Source of the DNA: Bacteroidales bacterium | Lineage (GTDB): Bacteria; Bacteroidota; Bacteroidia; Bacteroidales; JAAUTT01 | Length of the DNA stretch: 17,401 nucleotides | Direction: 5' to 3' | Assembly (NCBI GenBank): GCA_025350365.1 | Contig: JANXXY010000405.1 | Coordinates: 1-17,401 of the forward strand | Shown here: positions 1 through 7,210 of the stretch, piece after piece | How the letters are laid out: every line of letters begins with the position of its first letter | Position numbering within the stretch: the stretch's first letter is position 1 | Made by a program: the position numbers and the translations under genes | The notes under the pieces: model-generated | What the model was told of the DNA's origin: nothing | The model's input: only the letters and a program-made list of their open reading frames with translations | The model's database searches: none

Positions 1-17
1 AAATTCGATCGTATTTT

Positions 18-396
18 TTAAGATTTGTATAGATATTGTTTGTTAAGGTTATTAAGAATTTTTTTATCAAAAGTCCAGATTAGGTAATTGCTATCAATGG
101 TTGCTTTTGCCAATATTGCATCTATAAGGCCAATTCCGATATGATGATAGTTGTTTTTATTTGCAAAATCAGCAGATTCAATGAATGTCCCTTCTGTAAA
201 TTTTATTTTTGGTAGTACTTTCCAATAAGATAAAATTTTATTTTTTCTTTTTCATTGCGGAAACCATAATGCAATTCAGAAAAACCGGCGCAATTGTTAT
301 TACATGTTTGCTTTCTAATAATAATTCCATTTCATCTGTGAAATCAGGGTTTTGCTTTAAAAATTCAACCTAAATACTTGCATCAACAATGATCAT
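18..396 (-). pseudogene. Broken PIN-domain (VapC-type) toxin
   Basis: PIN-domain toxins are metal-dependent ribonucleases of type II toxin-antitoxin pairs. Read with three corrections, this stretch gives a 126-residue PIN protein: it starts MIIVDAS, has an acidic residue in a SELHYG context, the motif LIDAILA and the end TFDKK, so the four acidic active-site positions of the family (D5, a Glu near 41, a central Asp and a late Asp) remain recognisable. The start codon at 396 overlaps the antitoxin stop in an ATGA, the usual coupled arrangement. Codon 9 is TAG (370-372) where IWVEF would be expected, one base is missing in the A-run at 280-284 and another in the T-run at 241-246. Reading resumes cleanly to a TAA at 18-20. 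No intact toxin can be made as read. The two homopolymer indels could be sequencing errors; the TAG is harder to explain that way. Confidence 0.8.
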
Positions 397-608
397 ACCC
401 GCTTACTTAGATTTCGAATTAATTCGGCATTAAAACCATCTGCAAATTGCAGAGGCTCTTTTTTAATATCATTATTAAGCTTCTGAATCCTCTTTAAATA
501 AAGCCAATCAGAAAGAGCTCTAATTAAGCTATCCGTAATGTTTTTTCCTTCAGTGTATTCCTGAATATCAGTTATTATTTCATCAGGGATAATTGCTGTT
601 ACTTTCAT
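393..608 (-). CDS. VapB-like antitoxin of a type II toxin-antitoxin pair
   Basis: A 71-residue protein beginning MKVTAIIPDEIITDIQEYT, with a short beta strand followed by two helices, as in small ribbon-helix-helix or VapB-type antitoxins that bind their own operator and neutralise a PIN toxin. The C-terminal half (about residues 38-71), rich in Lys, Asn and Phe, would be the toxin-binding tail. Its stop codon overlaps the start of the PIN toxin reading frame by four bases, which supports the pairing more strongly than the protein sequence alone. The start at 608 is the only ATG giving the full N-terminal strand, and it lies just downstream of a promoter and a 9-bp direct repeat that may be its operator. 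The gene is intact although its partner is not. The exact antitoxin family is uncertain. Confidence 0.75.
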   Translation of the reverse strand: MKVTAIIPDEIITDIQEYTEGKNITDSLIRALSDWLYLKRIQKLNNDIKKEPLQFADGFNAELIRNLSKRV

Positions 609-622
609 GTTGTATGATATTT

Positions 623-653
623 ATATACGATGTAAATATACGATACAAAAATA
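623..653 (-). promoter_or_regulatory. Toxin-antitoxin promoter with direct-repeat operator
   Basis: On the minus strand TATTTTTG (653-646) fits the Bacteroidota -7 consensus TAnnTTTG; no clear -33 element is seen. Immediately downstream, where transcription should begin, the plus strand has two perfect copies of ATATACGAT (623-631 and 636-644) with a 13-bp period. A repeat of this kind over the start site is what a self-regulating antitoxin would bind. The role as operator is inferred. Confidence 0.5.
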
Positions 654-662
654 AATAAACTT

Positions 663-3600
663 TTACTTGTCTTTCCGTTTCCACCAGATAGTTCCGGCAA
701 TGAGGATGAGTATTGTTATGATTGCCAAATAGCGAGAGTAATTCCTATGTGTTGTAACTTCAAAAGTTGTCGATGAGTTTCCGGTAACAATATACCCGGC
801 CCAGAAATAAGGATGTGCCATTACGGCATCGGAGTTTTGGATGTAGTCGATTTTGGCTTTTTGCAAAGCGTCGGAAATGGATTGACGGTTTGCCAGATTG
901 GCGTAGAAGTAATTCATGAGTCGTTGGCTTGTTTTGTCGGCAATAGCCCAAAGGGTCATCACTACCGATTTGGCTCCGGCAGTAAAAAATCCACGTGCGA
1001 GACTAATAATACCTTCCCCTTTATAAAACTTCCCATTACCCGAATTACATGCGCTTAATACCACGAGTGCAGTATTTATTTTTAGATTGTATATTTCGTA
1101 GGTATTCAAAAAACCTTCGTTTACCGAATCGCTCGCATGGGAAAATATAAGTTTCGAAAACATAGGATATTCGTTGTTAACGATGCCATGCATTGCCAAA
1201 TGAAGCACATCATAGTTGCCTGCAACAGCCTTAAAACGTTCTTCGGTGGCATTAGATTTTATCAGGTTATAACCTCCAAATATTTTCTGAATGCCTTTTA
1301 CTTCATCAAAAGTACCCGAAATAGTCGAAATCTTGCTTGAATCGCTTCGTATTGCCAAAGCATCTTTATTGATATAATTCGGAATTTTCAGGTTTTTGTA
1401 TGATGGCGCAATGGCTAATAGTCGTGGGTTTTTGATGTTTTGGCTACCACTGTTCAATACAAATAAGGTGGCGGAGTAATTGTAACTAATGGAATGTTTT
1501 TTAATAAGATAAGGAAGATCGCGATAATCTGGCTTTTTACCAGTTTTTAGATTGCAGGTAACCAATGTTTCGAAAGGAATTTGTGTTAACACGTCGTCAG
1601 GAATAACTACGATGCTTTTACCCGACAGGTATGGCTCAGCCCGCCGCAGCAATATAGAATACAATTCATGAGATTGGTTAGCAAACGAGCGGATGGAAGA
1701 ATCACGTAAATCTTCGTAGGAAAATGTAGATAATTTGCGTCGATAGGTCTCTATTTTTCCATAGAATGTCTGATCAATAGAATCGCGGAATATTCGAAAC
1801 TCGCCATGAGTAACCATAAATAAAGTGAGTATTTTTTCTCCCACCAAGTATTGAAGAATAACCTGCCCGGGTTTCAGGATGTGTTGCAACGAATCGACGC
1901 CAACAACATCCGAATTAAATTTTGTGTTGTAATACGCCGGGAAATGTTTTTTATAGAAGGCAAACAGGCTATCCTGCTGCTGCTTTAGCGTATACAACTC
2001 CACATTGTAGTGATCGATTTTCGAATAGTCGGGCTTTGGAAGATTGTAAGCCTCCGACCGGGTGCGGGTTAATAGTTCGGTTTGGGTGCGTATCTTCTCC
2101 TCTGCGTCTCGCAGACTATCGGGGATCAGTTTTATCTTTTGCGCCTTTACCCCGCGAACCATCGATAACAGCAATGCTGATTTGCTTTTTTCCGTATTCT
2201 CGAACATCTGTTTCGCATAATCGACGTTTCCTGTTATTAAGTATAACTGATGAAGCACCTCAACAAGCTCCCGGTAGTATATCTTGCTGAAATTGGAATA
2301 CTGCATTTTCTGGTCTTCTTTGGGAAGACTCAACTTGTATTTAACTGCAACTTTAAGTGCAAGTTTGTAATTTGCTACTGATGCTTCCCAGTGTCGTTGT
2401 TTCAGGTCATCGTTTTTGATGGTTTCCCCCATTTTGTTAAAAGCCCATGCTTTGCTCAAAAGAGCATACACCAGGTAGTAATCATTAATGGATTGTGTCA
2501 CATCTGGTAAATTAAAAATATCAGTGTTGTAAGGCACATTTACTAATGAATATAACTGTTTATTGAAATTCTCCATCACATTATTTAAGGGCTTAGAAAA
2601 TTTCAGGGATAAACGGGCAAGTTGATTGTAGGATTGAGCTGTGTTTATATATACATTTCCAGAATGTGCAAGGTTCCAAGTTAAACTGCAACGGGCATAA
2701 TATTCACATTTTGCATAATTACCGATAACAAAATAATAATTGTATAAATTCCGAATCGTTTTAAAATAAAACAAATATTTTGAAGATAACTGAATCTCAA
2801 TATTTTTTACCATAGCAGTGGCTTTACCGGGATTTTCGGTTTGAAGAAAGCTATAAGCAACAATCGATTGGGAATACGGACTCAGTTTTTGGTGAGAGTT
2901 GTGATCAACCCATTCAATAGTTTCTTTATATTTATTTAAGCAATAGTATGATTCTAACACATTTTCAAAAATATTCGATTGACGCGTATTGTCAGTTTGC
3001 ATACAAAATTTTTGTGCGTTCAAATAAGCATCCAATGCTTCCTGGTAATTATTTTTTGAATAGAAATACATCCCTTTCAGCAAATAAAATTCGGTTAAAA
3101 GTTTTGCATCTTTATTTTTGTTATCCATCTTTTGAGAAATTCGTTGAAACCATTGTTCGAGGCTTTCGTTCTGGTTGTTTTTATAAAGAACCGATAGTAA
3201 TTGTTGATAGCAATTTATCCATTCGGGGCTTTCGATATGCTGTAGTTCCCAGGTGCCAATGGCCGATTGGTAAGCAGTAATACAGTCTGGGTAATTGATT
3301 TCCTTGTAAAAGCACCATCCGAGCGATACTTTTGCCATGGCATATCCGAACCACGTCGAATCGCCGCGTTGTTTCAAAAAATCGATGTAAGCCACCGTTT
3401 TTGCCTTGCATATTTTTTCGGGATGTTTGTTCATATCCCAGTCGATCAGGAACAATTTCACCAGCAGGGTCATCCGCGAATTCACAAATTTTGTTGGGGT
3501 GGAAACTTCGTTTAAGCAGTTAGCAGCAATATTAAAATTTGATTTTTTAAAGGAATATAATCCTAAGTACATATCTTCCCAAATCTTTTCTGCCAAAGAA

Positions 3601-3908
3601 TTTTTTATATCACTGCTTTTAAGACATTTAACTGCCATTAATTGGTTAGCCTGAGCCTGTAGATAATTTTCCTGAAGGAGGTTGAGCCAGGAAATGTGAT
3701 ACCAATACATTGCCTGTTCAAAAAAATCTCCTCTTTTGTGGGCAATATTAACCAGATTATAATAATACAGTGTGCAGGAATCGAATTGCTGGCGATTAAA
3801 AAAAAGATCGGCTTTTTTCAGGTAAGTTTCATAAGGGCTTGCCCCAAATGCAACCAATCCTTGAATAAAAACGAGGAAAATTACAGCCAGTCTGGAAATT
3901 CTACCCAT
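663..3908 (-). CDS. Exported, membrane-anchored TPR-CHAT protease-like protein
   Basis: A 1081-residue protein. Residues 1-23 look like a signal peptide (basic start, hydrophobic core, FGA-S end). Residues about 25-580 are helical and rich in paired aromatic and Ala/Leu positions typical of degenerate TPR repeats (for example 277-300 and 389-408), which usually bind peptides or proteins. A charged helical linker, about 595-655, leads to a CHAT domain at about 745-1042. The caspase-like dyad is present: H907 in LHLAMHG and C954 in VVLSACNSGNG, followed by the conserved GEGIISLARGFFTAGAKSVV. Residues 1060-1076 form a hydrophobic segment followed by KRKDK, a likely membrane anchor with a cytoplasmic tail, which would leave the TPR and CHAT parts on the outer side of that membrane. 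CHAT proteins are caspase/separase-like cysteine peptidases, some acting in defence or signalling; the substrate here is unknown. A 44-residue peptide gene diverges from it 95 bp away. Protease activity is inferred from the dyad. Confidence 0.85.
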   Translation of the reverse strand: MGRISRLAVIFLVFIQGLVAFGASPYETYLKKADLFFNRQQFDSCTLYYYNLVNIAHKRGDFFEQAMYWYHISWLNLLQENYLQAQANQLMAVKCLKSSDIKNSLAEKIWEDMYLGLYSFKKSNFNIAANCLNEVSTPTKFVNSRMTLLVKLFLIDWDMNKHPEKICKAKTVAYIDFLKQRGDSTWFGYAMAKVSLGWCFYKEINYPDCITAYQSAIGTWELQHIESPEWINCYQQLLSVLYKNNQNESLEQWFQRISQKMDNKNKDAKLLTEFYLLKGMYFYSKNNYQEALDAYLNAQKFCMQTDNTRQSNIFENVLESYYCLNKYKETIEWVDHNSHQKLSPYSQSIVAYSFLQTENPGKATAMVKNIEIQLSSKYLFYFKTIRNLYNYYFVIGNYAKCEYYARCSLTWNLAHSGNVYINTAQSYNQLARLSLKFSKPLNNVMENFNKQLYSLVNVPYNTDIFNLPDVTQSINDYYLVYALLSKAWAFNKMGETIKNDDLKQRHWEASVANYKLALKVAVKYKLSLPKEDQKMQYSNFSKIYYRELVEVLHQLYLITGNVDYAKQMFENTEKSKSALLLSMVRGVKAQKIKLIPDSLRDAEEKIRTQTELLTRTRSEAYNLPKPDYSKIDHYNVELYTLKQQQDSLFAFYKKHFPAYYNTKFNSDVVGVDSLQHILKPGQVILQYLVGEKILTLFMVTHGEFRIFRDSIDQTFYGKIETYRRKLSTFSYEDLRDSSIRSFANQSHELYSILLRRAEPYLSGKSIVVIPDDVLTQIPFETLVTCNLKTGKKPDYRDLPYLIKKHSISYNYSATLFVLNSGSQNIKNPRLLAIAPSYKNLKIPNYINKDALAIRSDSSKISTISGTFDEVKGIQKIFGGYNLIKSNATEERFKAVAGNYDVLHLAMHGIVNNEYPMFSKLIFSHASDSVNEGFLNTYEIYNLKINTALVVLSACNSGNGKFYKGEGIISLARGFFTAGAKSVVMTLWAIADKTSQRLMNYFYANLANRQSISDALQKAKIDYIQNSDAVMAHPYFWAGYIVTGNSSTTFEVTTHRNYSRYLAIITILILIAGTIWWKRKDK

Positions 3909-3931
3909 GAATTTTTTGTAATCGAAAGGTA

Positions 3932-3939
3932 CAAAGATA
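3932..3939 (-). promoter_or_regulatory. Promoter -7 element of the TPR-CHAT gene
   Basis: The minus strand reads TATCTTTG, a perfect match to TAnnTTTG, 24 bases upstream of the ATG at 3908. This leaves a short leader and supports that start. No convincing -33 element was found. Confidence 0.55.
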
Positions 3940-3975
3940 ATAATAGGAATATACCTTAGTGTTTAATAAAAAAAG

Positions 3976-3983
3976 TATATTTA
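3976..3983 (+). promoter_or_regulatory. Possible promoter of the 44-residue peptide gene
   Basis: TATATTTA matches TAnnTTTG at all but the last base and lies 20 bases before the ATG at 4004. A TTAG at 3956-3959 could be a weak -33 element, but the 16-base spacing is short. With the minus-strand promoter at 3932-3939 it would make the 95-bp gap a divergent promoter region. Confidence 0.35.
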
Positions 3984-4003
3984 GACAACTAAAATTTTTA
4001 ATT

Positions 4004-4138
4004 ATGAAACAATTAGTTGGATTTAGAAACACTGGGAATCTCTCATTTCCAGAAATAAACATGAGATACAAAGTTGTTAAACCGACTGATCCACCAGTTC
4101 CGCCAGATCCACCTGAACCTAAATCCAAGAGGGATTAA
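4004..4138 (+). CDS. Small proline-rich peptide (44 residues) divergent from TPR-CHAT
   Basis: An ATG-initiated frame of 44 codons. The N-terminal half (MKQLVGFRNTGNLSFPEINM) has no signal peptide or membrane segment. From residue 27 it becomes a run of Pro, Asp and Glu (PTDPPVPPDPPEP) ending in KSKRD. A pattern this regular is unlikely in random AT-rich DNA, where four CCN codons in close succession are rare. A near-consensus -7 element lies 20 bases upstream and a hairpin with a T-run about 45 bases downstream, giving a self-contained transcription unit between the TPR-CHAT gene and the SNF2 gene. I do not recognise a family. Its divergent position beside a CHAT protease-like gene makes it a possible substrate, regulator or partner, but this is inference from position. 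It could also be a non-functional frame. Confidence 0.55.
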   Translation: MKQLVGFRNTGNLSFPEINMRYKVVKPTDPPVPPDPPEPKSKRD

Positions 4139-4184
4139 AATAAGAGACCACCCTCTACTGAAATCGCAAGATTTTAAAAATAAC

Positions 4185-4218
4185 AAAAGAAGTTTCGGAG
4201 CAAACCGGGGCTTTTTTT
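4185..4218 (+). terminator. Intrinsic terminator after the small peptide gene
   Basis: AAAAGAAGTTTCGG (4185-4198) can pair with CCGGGGCTTTTTTT (4205-4218) around the loop AGCAAA. The 14-bp stem uses G-T wobbles at four positions and its 3' arm carries a run of seven T. It lies 46 bases after the stop of the 44-residue gene and would insulate it from the SNF2 gene. Confidence 0.55.
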
Positions 4219-4298
4219 GTTTACCGTCAACCCTAAATTATTCTCCCAATTTTTCCTCTCCTTATTTTCCTGTTAACAACTATTTTATAACTTTTCAG

Positions 4299-4306
4299 TA
4301 AGGTTG
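4299..4306 (+). promoter_or_regulatory. Possible promoter of the SNF2 gene
   Basis: TAAGGTTG matches TAnnTTTG at seven of eight positions, 31 bases before the ATG at 4338. TGTTAAC at 4271-4277 could serve as a poor -33 element. It is weak evidence, but the upstream terminator implies that a promoter is needed here. Confidence 0.3.
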
Positions 4307-4337
4307 GAAAAACTAATTTCGACTATGGTTAATTTTG

Positions 4338-6872
4338 ATGAAAAAAACTACCATGGATTTCGAAAAGATCGACCTATATTATAAAAAAGTATCCTACCTG
4401 CGCAAACACGATCATCTTACGTTAGAAGAATGGCAGTTCGCACTCCGTAAACAGTTCGCTTCTACTCATTCCTTTCGTGTTAAAAAGCTGGGAAATGGCT
4501 CTGTTTATTCCGATTATCTGGTTTCAAACCCCGAAACTACCAATGCTTACAAAGTTGCACTGCGTAGTGCCGATAATTCATTAAATTTTTGTGAATGCGG
4601 CGATTTTAAAACCAACCTTCTCGGTAGCTGCAAGCATATCGAAGCCGTATTTGTGCACATCGAAAATCAACATAAAACACATTTGCTGGATCGTTTCCGA
4701 ATAATCCCTTACACGTCAGTCTTTCTCGACTACCGCAACCATCGGAAGGTAAGCCTCCGCATTGGTTCCGAAAACAAAATAGAGTTTCAAAAACTGGCTT
4801 CTGATTATTTCAACCCCGATTTCTGTTTAAAGGAAACAGTTATCGATAGTTTTGATACATTTCTTGCTAAAGCACAAGAGATTAGCGACACCTTCCGATG
4901 TTACCCCGATGCGCTTGAACTGGTTCTCGAAAAGCGTGAAACTTCCAAACGCAGTCAACTCGTAGCAAAATACAGAAAGGATACCACTAATCCTTTTTCG
5001 GGTTTTTCCCATGTAAAACTCTTCCCATATCAGGAGGAAGGCGTGTATTTTGCCGCCGAAAAGGGACGTTGCGTTATTGCCGATGATATGGGCTTGGGAA
5101 AGACGCTTGAGGCTATTGTTGCTGCCGAATTGTTACATCATGAAATAGGTATATCCTCGGTGTTTATCATTTGTCCCACATCCCTCAAATACCAGTGGAA
5201 AACTGAAATTGAAAAATTTACCGGAAAAGCCGCATGGGTAGTGGAAGGCCTGGTTACAAAGCGCAAGGAACAATACATTAACGACTCCTTTTACAAAATT
5301 GTATCGTACCATACGGCAGTGAACGATATGGAACATATTAATGCCGCCGGTCCCGATTTGGTTATACTTGACGAAGCCCAGCGAATAAAAAATTTTAAAA
5401 CCAGGATAGCCCAAACTATAAAGAAGCTGAAGTCGGCCTACGCATTTGTGCTTACCGGTACACCTCTCGAAAACAAACTTGAGGAGTTGTATTCCATTGT
5501 CCAGTTTATCGATCCGTTTGCATTGGATCCCTATTTCAAATATCTCGATGATCATCGTATATGCGACACTCATGGAAAGATAATCGGGTACAAGGATTTA
5601 CATCTTATTGCGGAACAACTTCAAAATGTAATGATCCGCCGAAGGAAGCAGGATGTATCCATTCAGCTTCCCAAACGGATGGATAAAGTATTATTTGTTC
5701 CCATGACAAAGGTACAAGCTGAAATGCACGATGATTTTCAGTATAACGTTTCTCTATTGGTTAACAGGTGGCGTAGGCAGGGGTTTTTGAACGAAAAAGA
5801 TCGCCAACGGCTAATGATTTACCTGAATTCGATGCGGATGGTTTGCGATAGCTCCTATATTCTCGACCAGCAAACACGCCACGATACCAAGATAGGTGAG
5901 CTGATGAACATTCTTGACGAGGTTTTTGCCGAAGGAAACGAAAAGGTTGTGGTTTTCAGCCAGTGGGAGCGAATGACACGGCTTGTAGCTAAAGAGCTTG
6001 ACGAGAGGAACATCGGTTATGAATACCTGCACGGTGGGATTCCCGGCTCAGACAGGGGAAAGCTTTACAAAAATTTTGACATTGATCCGCAAAGCAGGGT
6101 GTTTCTTTCTACCGATGCCGGTGGCGTGGGACTTAACCTTCAAGTAGCTTCATTGCTCATTAACCTCGATATTCCCTGGAATCCGGCAGTGCTGGAACAA
6201 CGAATCGCAAGAATTTACCGGATGGGTCAGAAAAAAAATGTATCCATCATCAATATGGTAGCAACCGGCACTATTGAACATCGCATGTTGAGCGTCGTCG
6301 ATTTTAAAAAGGGGCTGGCAGAGGGGATACTCGATCATGGCGAAAGTACCATATTCATGCCTGATAGTCAGTTTAAAGTTTTTATGAATACCGTGGAAAA
6401 AATGGTAGACTCTCAACCTACGGAGTTATCCAAAACAGATTCCAACACTATCGAAGAACAAGAATCTGAAACACGGGAAGCAATTATTTCGGGCGGAGAA
6501 ACAGAGATAGAACCCTTGACCCCGCAACATTACCAAACAGTTACTCATGAGCAGGATGCTGAAGCTCAGAAATCAGATGAACCTTCGTTTGCCGGAGACG
6601 ATGATGTGGTAATGTCAAAAACAACCCTGCCAGAAGAGATAAAAATGGGTGAATCGCAACCTGAACAACTGGTGCAGATGGGAATATCCTTCCTCTCACA
6701 ATTGGGCGAAGCGCTTTCTAACCCTGAGTCAACCAAAAAACTGGTAAATTCTCTGGTACGTAAAGACGAAACCGACGGTAAAACATACCTTAAAATACCG
6801 GTTGAAAACGAAAAAATGGTAGAAAATGCTCTTTCTTTAATCGCTGGTTTGTTTAATAGCTTTAAAAAATAA
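4338..6872 (+). CDS. SWIM zinc finger / SNF2-family DEAD-like helicase
   Basis: An 844-residue protein of the SNF2 superfamily: ATP-driven translocases that move along duplex DNA and remodel protein-DNA or polymerase-DNA complexes. Residues 85-100 hold a SWIM zinc-binding pattern (C85-E-C87, C98-K-H100). The N-terminal helicase lobe starts near 225, with Walker A DDMGLGKT (K255), Walker B DEAQ (345-348) and motif III LTGTP (372-376). The C-terminal lobe runs from about 535, with HGGIPGSDR, STDAGGVGLNLQ and QRIARIYRMGQ (621-631, containing the arginine fingers). Residues from about 690 to 770 are acidic and probably disordered. The last 70 or so residues form a small helical module. I chose ATG 4338; TTG 4335 directly before it and ATG 4353 are alternatives. 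It appears to be a single-gene unit. It resembles bacterial HepA/RapA-type SNF2 proteins; its target is not shown by the sequence. Confidence 0.93.
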   Translation: MKKTTMDFEKIDLYYKKVSYLRKHDHLTLEEWQFALRKQFASTHSFRVKKLGNGSVYSDYLVSNPETTNAYKVALRSADNSLNFCECGDFKTNLLGSCKHIEAVFVHIENQHKTHLLDRFRIIPYTSVFLDYRNHRKVSLRIGSENKIEFQKLASDYFNPDFCLKETVIDSFDTFLAKAQEISDTFRCYPDALELVLEKRETSKRSQLVAKYRKDTTNPFSGFSHVKLFPYQEEGVYFAAEKGRCVIADDMGLGKTLEAIVAAELLHHEIGISSVFIICPTSLKYQWKTEIEKFTGKAAWVVEGLVTKRKEQYINDSFYKIVSYHTAVNDMEHINAAGPDLVILDEAQRIKNFKTRIAQTIKKLKSAYAFVLTGTPLENKLEELYSIVQFIDPFALDPYFKYLDDHRICDTHGKIIGYKDLHLIAEQLQNVMIRRRKQDVSIQLPKRMDKVLFVPMTKVQAEMHDDFQYNVSLLVNRWRRQGFLNEKDRQRLMIYLNSMRMVCDSSYILDQQTRHDTKIGELMNILDEVFAEGNEKVVVFSQWERMTRLVAKELDERNIGYEYLHGGIPGSDRGKLYKNFDIDPQSRVFLSTDAGGVGLNLQVASLLINLDIPWNPAVLEQRIARIYRMGQKKNVSIINMVATGTIEHRMLSVVDFKKGLAEGILDHGESTIFMPDSQFKVFMNTVEKMVDSQPTELSKTDSNTIEEQESETREAIISGGETEIEPLTPQHYQTVTHEQDAEAQKSDEPSFAGDDDVVMSKTTLPEEIKMGESQPEQLVQMGISFLSQLGEALSNPESTKKLVNSLVRKDETDGKTYLKIPVENEKMVENALSLIAGLFNSFKK

Positions 6873-6915
6873 ATTTATGAGCAATTATAACCTGTTTAAT
6901 TCCTAAACTTTTTTA

Positions 6916-6951
6916 CCCTCTCCCAAAATCCCTCTCCCAAACGGGTTAGGG
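6916..6951. repeat. CCCTCTCCCAAA direct repeat with weak hairpin
   Basis: CCCTCTCCCAAA occurs at 6916-6927 and 6930-6941. The second copy can fold with GGGTTAGGG (6943-6951): CCC/GGG closes an AAAC loop, then a 2x2 internal loop and CCCT/AGGG. It begins 43 bases after the SNF2 stop and might stop transcription, but no T-run follows, so it reads more like interspersed repeat debris. Confidence 0.35.
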
Positions 6952-6964
6952 ACTCCTCGTTCGG

Positions 6965-7035
6965 CTTAGGCTGTGACTAAGTCGATTATAACTTTCAGGC
7001 TGTGCCTGATTTTACATGACTTAAGCGCAGCCTAA
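6965..7035. repeat. Three related imperfect palindromes (AGGCTGNG family)
   Basis: TTAGGCTGTGACTAA (6966-6980), TCAGGCTGTGCCTGA (6995-7009) and, on the minus strand, TTAGGCTGCGCTTAA (7035-7021) are variants of one 15-mer. The first two fold as short hairpins (CTTAG/CTAAG; TCAGGC/GCCTGA with a TGT loop). Their number, spacing and mixed orientation suggest remnants of an interspersed palindromic repeat. I see no coding frame with protein-like sequence here. Confidence 0.5.
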
Positions 7036-7116
7036 TTCGAACTTTGAGGACTTTATAAAGACTAGATAATTTATTTGTCACTTTTTTGTCGAAAAAAATT
7101 ACCAAAAACTCTGACC

Positions 7117-7164
7117 GGCGGAACTCCTTCCGTCTCGTTCCTCGACTTCATTCAAAGAGCCGCC
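7117..7164. repeat. Imperfect inverted repeat in intergenic region
   Basis: GGCGGAACTC (7117-7126) and GAGCCGCC (7157-7164) are complementary apart from an AA bulge and enclose 30 bases. This GC-richer patch lies in otherwise AT-rich DNA and is bracketed by other repeats. It may be part of a mobile-element remnant or a structured RNA; nothing identifies it further. Confidence 0.3.
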
Positions 7165-7210
7165 AATCAATATATGGAACTGTTATTTGACGCTTCGCGG
7201 CCCCTTCCAA

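Noticed and set aside
1922..2290. 122-residue open frame on the plus strand within the TPR-CHAT gene
   Set aside because: It lies opposite the well-supported linker region of the CHAT protein and its sequence is low-quality, Ser/Pro/Arg-rich shadow coding.
5133..5573. 146-residue open frame on the minus strand within the SNF2 gene
   Set aside because: It overlaps the conserved helicase motifs of the sense gene, which explain the open frame.
663..6872. TPR-CHAT plus SNF2 helicase as a CRISPR-associated (Csx29-like) or phage-defence cassette
   Set aside because: The CHAT protein is exported, there is no effector or cas gene, and a terminator separates the two oppositely oriented genes. SNF2 proteins of this type are common single genes in Bacteroidota, so membership of a shared defence system is not supported.
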